A stretch of 33,534 nt of DNA from Phoronis australis. Its lineage: Eukaryota > Phoronida > Phoronidae. Below, piece after piece: positions 1 to 10,647 of the stretch. Every line of letters starts with the position of its first letter. Position 1 is the first letter of the stretch. The notes under the pieces were generated by a model. It ran no database searches and had not been told where the DNA came from. It saw nothing but the letters and a program-made list of their open reading frames with translations. The translations under genes were made by a program, and so were the position numbers. The stretch covers positions 292,462-325,995 of the forward strand of contig NMRA01000491.1 of assembly GCA_002633005.1 (NCBI GenBank), in the 5' to 3' direction.

Positions 1-564
1 GAAATCATTCCAAACAATAATAATGCTTTGATGTACGAAAAGATCCCGATTGCTACGTCAAGTATCGTATCACATATCACAACATACAAAGATTAACCAC
101 ACTCTGGCTGGCGACTGACTGCCGCGAAGTCGACATCGGCGAGTGCCTCAGTTAACAGGCATCGGTAGAATAATCATGGAATAATCGTTAAAATAATCAC
201 GAACCTTACATTTGTATAAGGTCGTGCTTACTTCCTCTTATAGAATCACCCTTTTTACGCAATCTCAGATTCAGTTGGCTGGGCTGCAAGCCATTTCACC
301 ATGTATTTAAATCGAGGCTGTTAATCTATCACCACTAGTACACGCACGCTTTCTAGTTATTGTAGATTTTCCGAATAGCCCCATTTGGGTCACTTTATGT
401 AATTTAGGGAAGTTTTGACTGGTTCTGTTTAATCCATTTGACCACTCAAATTTGAGTTCAGTTTTAACCCTGGAAAGGTCTGCATGGTTCTTGAAAATGA
501 CTGAATTTACCTTTTTGGAAGAGTGCACTTGCAGGATTTTTCCAATTTAGAAATTGAAAAGGCA
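1..564. other. AT-rich intergenic DNA, nothing recognised
   Basis: Short open frames only, none with recognisable similarity. A phrase of the AATAATC type recurs three or four times near 170-205. Confidence 0.6.
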
Positions 565-650
565 TTAAATTAAAAAACTACATTTTCTCATACTTTTATC
601 AAAAAAAAAACAAATAAAAGTGTACGCAGATGTTTTTAGCAGTTTGACAT

Positions 651-810
651 CAATAGCAGATTTAGAGGGGGGCAAGAGGGCTACACCCCCCCCCCCTAAA
701 ATTCTCCCAGATTCCATTTGGCAGATCGGGAGTGCCAATGTCTGAATGACAAAATCCTGGCCAATACGCTGCTCTGGTCCCCCTAACACAAAATCCTGGA
801 TCCGCCCCTG
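651..810 (-). mobile_element. MITE-like short repeat with degenerate terminal inverted repeats
   Basis: Read on the minus strand it starts CAGGGGCGGATCCAGG (795-810) and ends in a decayed inverted copy of that sequence (651-666), with most differences being C-to-T or G-to-A transitions. The inside holds a G-run and the phrase CCAGGATTTTGTC. The terminus matches a phrase I remember from short dispersed repeats in many animal genomes. It gives a fortuitous open frame (565-819, minus strand) that gene finders often report as a protein. Confidence 0.55.
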
Positions 811-819
811 GATATACAT

Positions 820-2860
820 ATCATTAAAATCGGTTCAGTAATGGCCATTTAGCAACTGAAAATTTATCCCCTTCTCAAGTGCTGCAGTACTTCGATTTTA
901 AAAAAAAAATATTCATGAATGCCCCCATTTGTTGAAACGGATATCAATATAAAGAAGAAAGTTTAAATATTTCGATGGCATATTTTTTATTTTCCACCAC
1001 TTTTCATCATGCTAATATATACACCCTGTATGAGCTTCTGAAAATCTGAAAAATGGCAAAATTTCGATCTTGCTGAATTTTGGATATATTGGTAAACCAT
1101 GGCTGATGTATTGTAAACATAATGACGAATGAGAAACTGCATTTAGGTCGATCAAAATTCATACAAAATCACAAAATTCAAACTAAATTTCATCGTAAAT
1201 GACTGAGAATTCAACTGGTGAAAAGAATTATCCATTTAGCTCAACCTTTTCATTGGGCCAAACTCCTCGATTCGTGTGTTGAACTGTGCCAGCAAGCGGG
1301 CCGATCAACAAGTTGTCAAGTTAATTCCGACACGTTTCCTACCAATAATCCGACTTGAATGGCTCGCATACGCGATTTAGTTTGCATTAAACACAACAAA
1401 TTAATTTCAAACTCAAAACTTTGCTTGACGTGTGTGAAATAAAAACGAAAGTTCACCTTCGTTACTATGCTTAGCCATGAGACCGGAAGTTTTGAATCCT
1501 GCTCACGTACTTTTGCGTTAGGCCGCGAGACTTCACGGAGTCGCGAATCTCTTTACTAATATCTATGGTGCCACAGTTGATGACAGCTCCGGCGAATATG
1601 TCTATTGTAGCGTTTTTGCAGGTACGCTGTCGAATTTTTACGGATTCTTGTAGCGTGGATAGGTTCATGTGTTGCTGGAGCGGTCGTCGTTGCTGCTTGT
1701 GTAATACTGTCGCCGATAGTATCGGGTGCTGTCATGGCCAGTGACAACAATGCTTGATATTAGCGAGGAATCGGTGCCTGATTTGCAGACGATACATCTT
1801 AGCAATTGAAAACTGAGACAGAACTGTCGTATAATTAACAGACCTTTTCCAGATGTTACGATTGAGACCTGGTTGCATGTTGAGTGGTATTTACACTGCT
1901 ACAATTGTATTACTTTAAGCTATTTTCCTTAAGTTTGATGATCTAACCGGCTAACGAGGTGGAGTCGACATTGACCTACCTTTTGAACCTTCAATGTCAG
2001 AGGTCACAGTTGAAGTAGTGCGGGAGGTGAATACGGAAAACATTATTACATGGCCGTATTTCCCTCGACAGATTTAAAGCGTATGGGATAAATAATAATT
2101 TTGGTGCATTCTTTATACAGTGCTAAGATTGCGAAATAGTCATAGAAAATACGCTTACGCGAGGTTTAATATAGCGTACATTAAACCGAAAACCAATATT
2201 GATAAGTAACTAAGATGGGCGACAAAACATCCACTATAATAATAGCACTACAGATCGATTCGCTGGTGAACGACAAAAGGCCGAGTAATCAAAGGATTGA
2301 TACGTTTAAAACAATGGCTGCACTTGATAACAAACATATGATTTGGAATTACTGTATAGTGGGTACAACAGAATGTGGAATTTTTCAAAAAATCGAAATC
2401 TTTTAAACTGCGTTCATGTAGCTTTATTATTCAACTATCCCTAAAACAAGTGAATGTCAATTATCTCATCAATCAACATGAAATAACGTATTATTATCAT
2501 TAAAACCTCGTCTTGGATTTATTTTCCGGATGGCCGAATCATACAGACTGAAACGCAGAAGTTGTAGGCAATACGTACATGTAACCTCTCGGCTGGCTAA
2601 GCCTGTGGCATTATAGAGTGATGTAACTGCCTGCACAGAAAGAAGTAGGTGTACCAAATAGACGTGATTTGATTGTCACTTTTGAAGTTGTTGTAATTTT
2701 CTTGCAGTTGGTCTATTTTCATTTAAAGTTTTTGGTATCGTTTAAATACGAACGCAGACACATGGTATCAATTCATGTGAAAACGGCAAACTTGAATTTA
2801 GACTTTGAAAGTCAAAATTCTATCATACGCCCATGGCACCAGAAAGTAATGATAGATACA
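820..2860. other. AT-rich intergenic DNA, nothing recognised
   Basis: Open frames of 60-65 codons on both strands (for example 1471-1668 and 1556-1750 minus, 2215-2406 plus) show no recognisable family or splice structure. No RNA gene seen. Confidence 0.55.
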
Positions 2861-2879
2861 TAGATAAATAAATACTTTT

Positions 2880-2880
<1 letters not shown>

Positions 2881-2923
<43 letters not shown>
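2881..2923. repeat. (TAGA)n microsatellite
   Basis: An uninterrupted run of nearly eleven TAGA units. On the minus strand it follows AATGGCTAAATAAACTATC, which resembles a retroelement 3' end with a microsatellite tail, but no coding part of such an element was found in 2924-3779 on that strand. Confidence 0.95.
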
Positions 2924-3779
2924 TTTATTTAGCCATTTATAATACAAATAGTCACGCGTCTACACAAGTCGTTCCTACTTTCTAAGTGAAACTGAAAGCG
3001 ACAAGAGTGGGACTTGACGTAGTCGAGTGTAACCAACTAAACTATGGTTTTACCTAGACTATATGTATAATAGTCATTGCTTACAAGGCAAGGAACCGCT
3101 TGGATATAAGTCACCTATATGTACACATGCAGCTAGTCAAAAATGAACAAAGTATTCGTGTCAACAATTTATTTCACTACATGAGCGAAACATCAAAAAA
3201 TTGTTATATAGCCATGTAAATTATGTACATGCACATCGACAAATATCTAGAGATTATGTTATAAACTATCGATGCAGTAAGGGGAGAAACTAAAATAAGG
3301 TACAGATTAAGAATGATGTAACTTAAACTTTAACATGGTCGGCTCAAGAAAATAATGAATACGTTATGCATCATATTATACTATAAGAAAAACCACATTA
3401 CAAAGTAAAAAGGAACCAAAAATAAAAAATAATTATGGCTAGGCAGGCAAAACTATGTAATTGTATGATTGAAAACCATTACACAGCGTAGGGAAACGAG
3501 AATCAGAGGTGATAGGTAAGACACCTATCTCTAGTACTTTTAAAATTTTAAAACTTTAGCGACGCTAAGATGAACAGATACTGCAGTTTGATATTGAGCA
3601 TTTTTCGTAATAATTTTGTGACAGATGAATGTTTGTGGCTGAGGAGAAGGCGTGAATGGCGTGAGTAAAATATATTTTCAATTACGTTTTGTGGAATCAG
3701 ATGCCTTCTGAGCCTAGTAACAACAAGGGATTATGGACGTACTTTCAAAAATTTTGGAAGAGTTTGTGAACAAAATTCA
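2924..3779. other. AT-rich stretch, possible retroelement 3' region, no coding signal
   Basis: Many stops in all frames. It could be the untranslated end of a minus-strand retroelement whose tail is the TAGA run, but that is inference only. Confidence 0.4.
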
Positions 3780-4312
3780 GGAAAATTCATGAAGTAATGT
3801 CCAAAAACCTAGGAAAATGAACAACTAAACTACGAAGTGCCACAGCTTCGCGAGAAATGTAACCAAGGTGAAAAAATGCTAGCTTAAAGATGAAAGCAGA
3901 TGATCTAGAACACTATACCCGTCGGCCGGGAACTGTTTACTTTCTGGTTACTGGTGTCAAGAAACGGATAACAACAATACAGACAAACATTTAATGGACA
4001 ATACTGTTCGCAAACTTTACCTAAATAACGTCATCACGGAAAAAGATCTTCACCGCACTCATCGACTTGGAGACAGAATTGTTGTTAAATTTACTACCAA
4101 CAATATGCGTCAAGCATTTTCTAATAAGAGATAAGAAATTGGCCGCAGCACTTTTGTCAAGGAACACCTCACAAAAAACAAAGTGAACTACTTTTACAAT
4201 GTTCGACAGCTGAAACAAAACGGAAAGACTCAAGCTACCTAGCCTACTGATGGTTCAGTGAAGATGCGAGTCAATGACAAAACGCATACAGTGATTTGGA
4301 GTCGTGAATGAA
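3780..4312 (+). pseudogene. LINE ORF1 remnant (coiled-coil and RNA-binding type)
   Basis: Three parts line up in the order seen in ORF1 proteins of invertebrate LINEs. First comes a coiled-coil-like stretch ending KADDLEHYTRR (about 3890-3925). Next is a segment with HRTHRLGDRIVVKFTT and QAFSNKR (3961-4128). Last is TFVKEHLTKNKVNYFYNVRQ followed by LKQNGKT (4150-4230). The last two parts are in one frame (from 3961), interrupted by two in-frame stops (TAA at 4132-4134, TAG at 4240-4242). At least one frameshift separates them from the coiled coil. No endonuclease or reverse transcriptase part of this copy is visible downstream. Confidence 0.7.
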
Positions 4313-4643
4313 CTTATAACCCCTTCAGAATAATTTAATTAACAAATAGCAACTCATAGTGCATCAGCATTTACACTCTCTTGCGTAAGCAATGTATCAA
4401 TAACTGACTGGCTCGCACTGTTGTGTGCCTATTAACGTAAACACCTAATTTAATCACTGGGTGATCCAACCAATTATGATTGGTTTTAAGTTTCCCATTT
4501 CATGACTACAGTAGGTTTTCAATATTAGTTCGTTTTGATAATATGTATAGAATTTATATTATCGTTAGTTTTAAAAGTAGACCGCAAGCATTCATTTTTC
4601 AATTTGGCATGGCATTGTTGAAGAGCAGTGCAGTTGTGACATT
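4313..4643. other. AT-rich spacer, nothing recognised
   Basis: No open frame or repeat recognised between the LINE ORF1 remnant and the unidentified coding-like stretch. Confidence 0.6.
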
Positions 4644-4652
4644 TTGTCCACC

Positions 4653-4920
4653 ATGAATGATCCCATTAACATGATAGGTGACATGTCTTTAGATTCCAAT
4701 GAGGTGTTAAACACCTATGGTGGAAACGAAAACTACAACACAATTGACAAACTGGGACTGAATGATGAAGAAAGTTTCATCAACGTACGCAATTCACCAT
4801 ACGGTGACACTGGAGCTTTCAAAAATTATTAACTTTTGCATGGGCTGATCCTCTTGATATGGTGGCAACAGCGATCTTCAATAAGATTGGTCCTGACTTG
4901 GGTGTCAGCTTCACATGTCA
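4653..4920 (+). pseudogene. Unidentified coding-like stretch with one frame break
   Basis: An ATG in a good initiation context (TCCACCATGA) opens a frame rich in Asn, Asp and Glu, starting MNDPINMIGDMSLDSN, which stops at 4830-4832. One frame earlier (-1), the same strand continues without stops as LTFAWADPLDMVATAIFNKI and reaches the edge of the BEL/Pao remnant at about 4911. This reads as one protein broken by an indel. I do not recognise the family. It could be the 5' end of a mobile-element protein cut by the BEL insertion, or an isolated host exon. Confidence 0.4.
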
Positions 4921-6334
4921 CATGTATCTTGGGGGGTTGGACTCGTAGGCGTCTCGGCAGAGGATTTCGCTAGTTGAATCAACGGAGACTTCGGCGACGA
5001 TGGTTGATTCATGGTGGCATTGCACAACGAGGTGTGGTGTTTCTGTCCACAGTTGCGACAGGAAAACTTGGATGGGCAATCTCGTTTCAGGTGTCGCTCA
5101 GATAAACAGTTAAAGCACAATCGAGCTTGTTTCACGATGTCCTGTCGTTTTTGACATCGGTCACAGATGTACACTGATTAGCAATGTGGCCTTGGCTACA
5201 AAAAATACATCTGGGACAGCGCTGAGGCGGCTGTCTATGTTGTGGGTTCTGGTGGGTGTTGCTCCACGGATTGGGATACTTCGGTGGAGTGTACCTCGAC
5301 TGAGGGGAGCGTCTATTGCCACTTGGAGGTGAACCATAAGTTGGCCTTGGGCGATTCCCCAGTATAAAAGGTAGGAGTTGTACAAAAATCTGTACTTACA
5401 TCAGTAGTTTTAAAATTTCCAGTTTGGTTGGCCTTGATCTCCTTGTCAAGGGCATTCATCAGTTGTTGGACGGACCATTTTTCTCCGACATGGTCACGAT
5501 TTAATTGAATGGGCACATCCTTTGGTATCTTTTGGCGTATGATGGCCACAAGCACCATGGTCTTGGGCGGCGACTTGTCCTAGGGTCTCTAAACCACGTA
5601 GGCACGTGTTAACACTGTCGTGGAATTGACGTAAGCTGGCCACATCAGATGAGGGGGCAGGGATGTTCAGCAATGCTGTAGTGTAATGAGTTACTAGATC
5701 TTCAGTGTTACCATACCTGTCATTCAGTTGCTTCAAGGCGGCTTCATAGGAATCGTTTGATAGTGGCAGACCTTCTATGACTTTGGCGGCGTCAACAGAG
5801 TTGAGTGCGTAAATATCGAAGTTTCTGGATCGGGGCAAGGGTGGCATCTTTATGAATAACAGCTTCAAATGAGTGGTAGAATTCCAATCATTTCAGTTGG
5901 TCTCCAGAGAATACAGGTAGATTCAGTTTTGGGAGGTTGATCGTCGTCTTATGCGGGGCTTTGATCGGTGTTGTCGTTGTTGTCGAAATATTTGACTTAC
6001 TTCTAGGTGCGCTTTGACATGTATTCGTCTTGCGGTGGAATCTCATGTCCCGAAGCTGATTTTCCACTTCATCCAGGTAAGACTGCATGTCTTCTGTATA
6101 ATTATCTAGTTGGTCTGGGTCGACGTATTGGGCGTAGTTAGTGAACAGTTTGGTTACTGTTTTGATCTTTCCATCTAGATCATCGATGTATTTCGCGAGT
6201 TGCAGTGTTGCGTCCGGTGTGCCTTCGTCTTGTTCCATGAGGTTATGAGAGGCCTTCACAATCTGTGTGATTTGCCCTTTGATGGCTCTCCTTCTGAAGA
6301 AGTTCATTCCGGCATCTTGGCAGTTGACATCCAT
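4911..6334 (-). pseudogene. BEL/Pao retrotransposon gag remnant
   Basis: On the minus strand an ATG at 6334 opens a 148-codon frame (helical N-terminus, a Ser/Thr-rich linker, then NLPKLNLPVFSGD). The DUF1759-type capsid region follows (AAKVIEGLPLSNDSYEAALK, LLNIPAPSSDVASLRQFHDS, RGLETLG, then LVAIIRQKIPKD). Zinc knuckles CIFCSQGHIANQC, CFNCLSERHLKRDC and CRNCGQKHHTSLC come next. These pieces sit in different frames, so at least three frameshifts have occurred. Similarity ends near 4911, so protease, reverse transcriptase and integrase are missing. A primer-binding-site-like TGGTGCCGAGTGACCC lies at 6338-6353 (minus), three bases before the ATG. Confidence 0.85.
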
Positions 6335-6337
6335 CTT

Positions 6338-6700
6338 GGGTCACTCGGCACCAGCAATGATGGAGATGTTAGCAATGTGGAGGCACGGATTCCTCTCGAG
6401 TGGGGATGGTTGTGGTAGTATAGTTGTGATTACCCGGTTCTTGGTTGAACGGTAGATAGTTGGCTAACAAGGTAGCAACAGCAAGTCGATGGAGAGCAGC
6501 ATAAAAACTAACACAGTGGTTGAGTTTCTAATGAAACACAAAATTTATTAACTCTAGCTACAATAAATATAGTGAATAGAAATATGTGGGGGTTGTGAGT
6601 GCAAAACAACAACAATATTGATAGTTCCGGTGATTTCATCCAACTCATAAACATGAATTGAGTCTGGGCAGCGGTTTGGCAAATAGGGTTTCACTATGAG
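6338..6700 (-). mobile_element. Possible BEL/Pao 5' LTR and primer-binding site
   Basis: Upstream of the gag ATG, the minus strand shows a TGGTGCCG primer-binding-like site (6338-6353) and an AATAAA at 6544-6549. This spacing is plausible for the R-U5 part of an LTR. The outer LTR border is not clear, and there is no second LTR in the window to confirm it. Confidence 0.3.
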
Positions 6701-6940
6701 TGGGCACTGGTCAGTGGCATAGTAAACAACAACACAAGATGTCCGAAATTGTTATATAACATAAACTGCTTTGTTGGGATAGTTGTACGTCTTAGGAAAT
6801 GATGAAATTTGCACTTAATTAACTTCATGAGAATTCATGACACTTTAGTAAACATGGTGGCTCGCGATTTCTGGTTCAGGCAGTAGGCCTATCGCGTTGA
6901 ATCAATGTAAATGTTACTGAACAACTGCTGTGATTGCCGA
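6701..6940. other. Spacer, nothing recognised
   Basis: No coding signal or repeat recognised between the possible LTR and the SINE. Confidence 0.5.
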
Positions 6941-6944
6941 CTCA

Positions 6945-7010
6945 GATCAATATCCGAACCGGGAATCTAACCTGGACCAGCACGATGGTACTTGCTTAAA
7001 CAGTGAGTTA
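6945..7010 (-). mobile_element. tRNA-derived SINE head
   Basis: Read on the minus strand it contains an A-box-like TAACTCACTGTTTAAGC (starting at 7010) and a B-box-like GGTTAGATTCCCGG (6959-6972) at roughly tRNA spacing, with CATCGTGCTGGTCC between them. One mismatch in the B box (A for C) and a poor acceptor stem argue against a functional tRNA. The body likely continues left to about 6900, with unclear ends. Confidence 0.55.
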
Positions 7011-8440
7011 AAAGGGGTTTGAATTGAAGATAAATTGCATGGTGATTTTCGACACATCACTATGACTGTGCCGTGGCCGTTTGGAGTTCGACTTCAGAGT
7101 TCAGTCTCATCACACCTAACTTCTTTGGAAACAAGTCGGTTTTGAGAATGACGCTATCAATATGTTGTAGTTCCCTAGTTATACATCACGGAATCCGGCT
7201 GTTAGTGTTAGCCAGATGGAACTCACCAGTGACAGCAAATGTCTAGACTTGACCAGGCGAATACATGTGTTGTTGGTCACTTTATACTAGGGAAAAATGG
7301 GAAAAAACAACAGCACAAGGACATGGTCAACAAAATTGGGCGTCGAAGTAGGCATGTTTGAATGCACTTTACTAGCATGTGTGGTAAGATCAAAACAAAT
7401 GAATAATACGAATTGAAAGCGCAGTGGCTGAATAATTTAATGGCATAGCTTTCAAAATCCATTTTTAAATTTGTACGTTTTGAATTTGTGAGGCAAAAAC
7501 GGCTATTTTTCAGGTTTTCAATGAAGCCATTTTTGGCCAAATTTGGCACTCTGTAGCAGCCATAACGCACCTATCCTGAAATTGACGTTATAATAATTTG
7601 TTTAGACATTCCTAACCTGTTCATAATCTCAAATAAAAAATCTTGCCTCTAATGTAGTTTTTGCGTACGAAGCATTACACGAACTGCACTTCGTCCTTTT
7701 GCAGGTTCTCAGTTGCCTCTGCTGCCAATAGGTGGCTCTTGGAACATATAATTAGCTTGCGAAACACGACATAAAATCCTTGTATTTTGGAGAAAACCGG
7801 CAGACAGCATTAATAATTACCATTCTCTGAAAACGGCATTGATTATTATTGCTTATTACAAAAAATATGTAACGTAAATAAACTGGCATGCGTGGTTCTA
7901 AATGATAGATGGCGCTGCTTTTGTTTACGTAGAGACTGAAGACGCATCTAGAATAAGAGCAGTAACACGACGACCTTGCTATAATTCAAGACTTCGCGAG
8001 ATATTGCCCTGCATTTTAAATGAGAACACGTGGTTTTGGATAAATTTTAGAGAGGTTCTAGTGTTACTGAACTCACCCCTGCCTTGTTATCTATCTGCCT
8101 TGTTCGTGCCACATGCAAAGGAAGGCACCCAAGGTGGATATGGCCCCGTAGTGTTCAGTGCAAAAATCCTTCAACTTGTCAATAGTCATTCTAACTTTGG
8201 GCTCATATTGCAACGTCTCAGCTGGTTGCTACAAATTTTAGTCGCCACCAGTCGCCAGAAATCTGGTGTTCCCCCCACACACCGGACACCCTAACGCTGA
8301 ATATTTCTGTCAGTGTGATCATCAGTGGTATAAAAACGTACACATTCACAGTCAATAGAAAATAATTCACGAGAGACAATTTTATTAATGACTCATTCAT
8401 GACAGACATGAAGTAAACAGAAGTAACGGTCTCGACTTCA
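7011..8440. other. Intergenic DNA, nothing firmly recognised
   Basis: Holds a 130-codon plus-strand frame (7902-8294) and a 97-codon minus-strand frame (7277-7570), neither of which resembles a known family. Probably old repeat material. Confidence 0.5.
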
Positions 8441-8444
8441 TATA

Positions 8445-9530
8445 TCACAAATCTTTGACTGGTATGCTACAAAACTAGGCCAAACGTTGAGCTCATTTAC
8501 CACATCATTCAGTGAATCTGACGATATAACAGCATCTTCAGCAGAAATTGCATCGTCATAAACATTGCTGCAGACAACCTCGAAAAAATCCACCAATCTG
8601 TGATTCACTTAATATCACAGGTAAACACTTTACCTCACAGGTAAACACTTTACCTGTGGGTTCTTGTAATGTTTTCTCCATTTTGGCACTTCCGAGGGTG
8701 AACGTTTTTACCTGACTTATCTCCTTCATCGAATATGTTCGTCACAAAGTTCTTAACCTTTGCTGAAAATCTTGTTGACCTTTTACCTTTTTTCAATGCC
8801 TAACCTATTGCTTCAGCATTCGTCTCATCCAAATAGTACTCTGAGGCTGCTTCAAATGGCGCTCCGGTTCTTGCATCTGAAAGCATTTCTGACCACTGTT
8901 GTGCGATGTGGTCATACGTGGTTTCCCTCTGTAAATGTTCAGTGTGGTTACCCACATCCAAATGCTGACCTAGTTTTGCGTCGAGTAAACTTGCTGGGTA
9001 CAAGGGAACTTTTGTTGAGGCTCTTCACAAGATACAATGCCAACCTTTACTCTTGGTGTTGAAAATCCGCCATGTCTAGAGATGTAGTGTATTTTAGAGA
9101 AATAGGTTTCCCATTTTGTCAGTATTTGTAAGAACTTACCGTCACCTACATGGAATGATTTCTACACGCGAATTCCTTGGGTGGAATAGTGGGAAATTGG
9201 GAATGTGCTTATACCAGGAACTGAGTATTTTGGAAAAGACTTTGTTGCATTGACTGAACATGCATACACATAACATCCCTTCACACGGCCACTGGAAAGT
9301 AATGCTTCTTTCAAATCCAGAACGTTTATGATATCGTTACCTTCGGCTACAAAGTACTTTACATGTTGTTTGAGTGGAGCGATCTTGCCATCACAGAGAT
9401 CCTTTCCATTCTGACTTTCACTAAAGTCATATCTCGAAACAGAAATGCCGGTTGAATTTGACAAGGCTGCTACGTTCAGGAGGAGAGGAGCAGAATGGTA
9501 ACGTCCAGCATTACCTGACTCTTCCATGAT
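8445..9530 (-). pseudogene. Decayed member of an unnamed C2H2 / DDE-like invertebrate family
   Basis: On the minus strand, four pieces occur in the order I remember from long uncharacterised proteins in cnidarian and mollusc proteomes. (1) 9527-9162: GNAGRYHSAPLLL, YDFSESQNGKDLCDGKIAPL, FVAEGNDI and GCYVYACSVNATK, ending GIRV. (2) After a TAG, which probably replaces the usual Trp, KSFHVGDGKFL. (3) Near 8970: a C2H2-like half with HLDVGNH, then ETTYDHIAQQWSEML. (4) Near 8790-8700: RFSAKVKNFVTNIFDEGDKS, then a QIGGFF stretch and ISAEDAVISSDSLNDVV. Several frameshifts and stops make it a pseudogene. The GNAGRYH motif appears to be a changed form of an Asp-containing, integrase-like DNAGCYH motif. 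Function unknown; transposase-like origin is a guess. Confidence 0.6.
8616..8655. repeat. 20-bp perfect tandem duplication
   Basis: CACAGGTAAACACTTTACCT occurs twice, at 8616-8635 and 8636-8655, inside the decayed C2H2/DDE-like copy. Each unit contains the short inverted pair AGGTAAA..TTTACCT, so it can fold back on itself. The duplication adds 20 bases and thus shifts the frame. Confidence 0.95.
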
Positions 9531-9534
9531 TGGT

Positions 9535-10640
9535 CCTGTTCAGTCAGAAATTCACCGACTCTGGGTAGTACGAGTGTGTACTCTGGCACAGGCCTTGCTT
9601 TGTGAGGTAGTTTCCTGTATCTCAAATGCTCAGTGGTGTCTTTGACATAACTTACTAAAGCACAAAGCTTTTGCGATCGGATTTTGTGCAGAATAAACTC
9701 TCAAGGAACATGAAGGTCCATCGACATCGTCCGCCATTTTGTCTTTTTAAAAGGCACTTGCTTCTCTCAAAACCAGTCATTACAAATATCAATTCCTTCT
9801 CGTTTAATCTTAAAGGCATTTATTTCCATTTAAAATTTCTACAGAGTGTTTAAAGTAACCTGATAATGTAAAAGAAATGAAAGAGTACAAGAGGGTTACA
9901 CGTACATTTTTCATATATCCTCAAGCTTAACCTCAACTGACTCCCTCAGTGGGCAAAAGTCATCGGGTTCAGGTTTGATACTAGCCACGTAATAAACCTG
10001 GAAAACATCTTGTTTTCATTTGAAAGAGTTTAGACTTGGTTTCTATAACTATTTAAAGCAGACTTCTTGCCTAAAGTTTGTTCAAATGGTCTGTAAACTC
10101 TGCTCGTCATTTCCAAACTATGAAAATAGACAGTTTTCCAAGACAATTTTCACTAAGGTGCAAAGTTGAGGCAAGATTTTTTATTGCTCAGTCATCAAGA
10201 ATAACTCTTTAACTGTATGTTCAAAACGTCACATAAGGCTACAAGGTGTTTTATGACAGTAAGAAGGTCACAAAAATGGCCACTAAAATTAGCCCCAAAA
10301 AGTGGTCTGTGGGTTATCTCCCCTGTCTAGCACAAAATTGTCAGATTTTAATAAATTGCACAGAATTATGTACAGTATACGTTGGTTATTTCAGCCACCA
10401 AATTATAGCTTTTGATTTATTTTGTATGTTACTCATTTTGTTGCTGAAAACATGAGATTTTTGAGACGGCTAATATGCCCAATTGTGCCAATTTGTGTTA
10501 TCATGCTCCAGCGGCGAAATTAAGGGTCATTGAGTGCACAAAATTTGGCATTTGGGCTTATGTTAGGATACCTACCCATGTACAAAAAATGAAGTTGTTT
10601 TAAATTTTGACGTATAGACTGATTTTTGAAAATCTACTGG
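9535..10640. other. Intergenic DNA, nothing firmly recognised
   Basis: AT-rich, with short open frames only (9671-9853 and 10246-10455). No 5' LTR matching the gypsy 3' LTR (TGTTGTGATG start) was found here, so the gypsy element is truncated on this side. Confidence 0.5.
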
Positions 10641-10647
10641 TTTTTAT

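Noticed and set aside
7902-8294. 130-codon plus-strand open frame
   Set aside because: No recognisable motif, no splice structure, composition like the surrounding DNA. Taken as chance.
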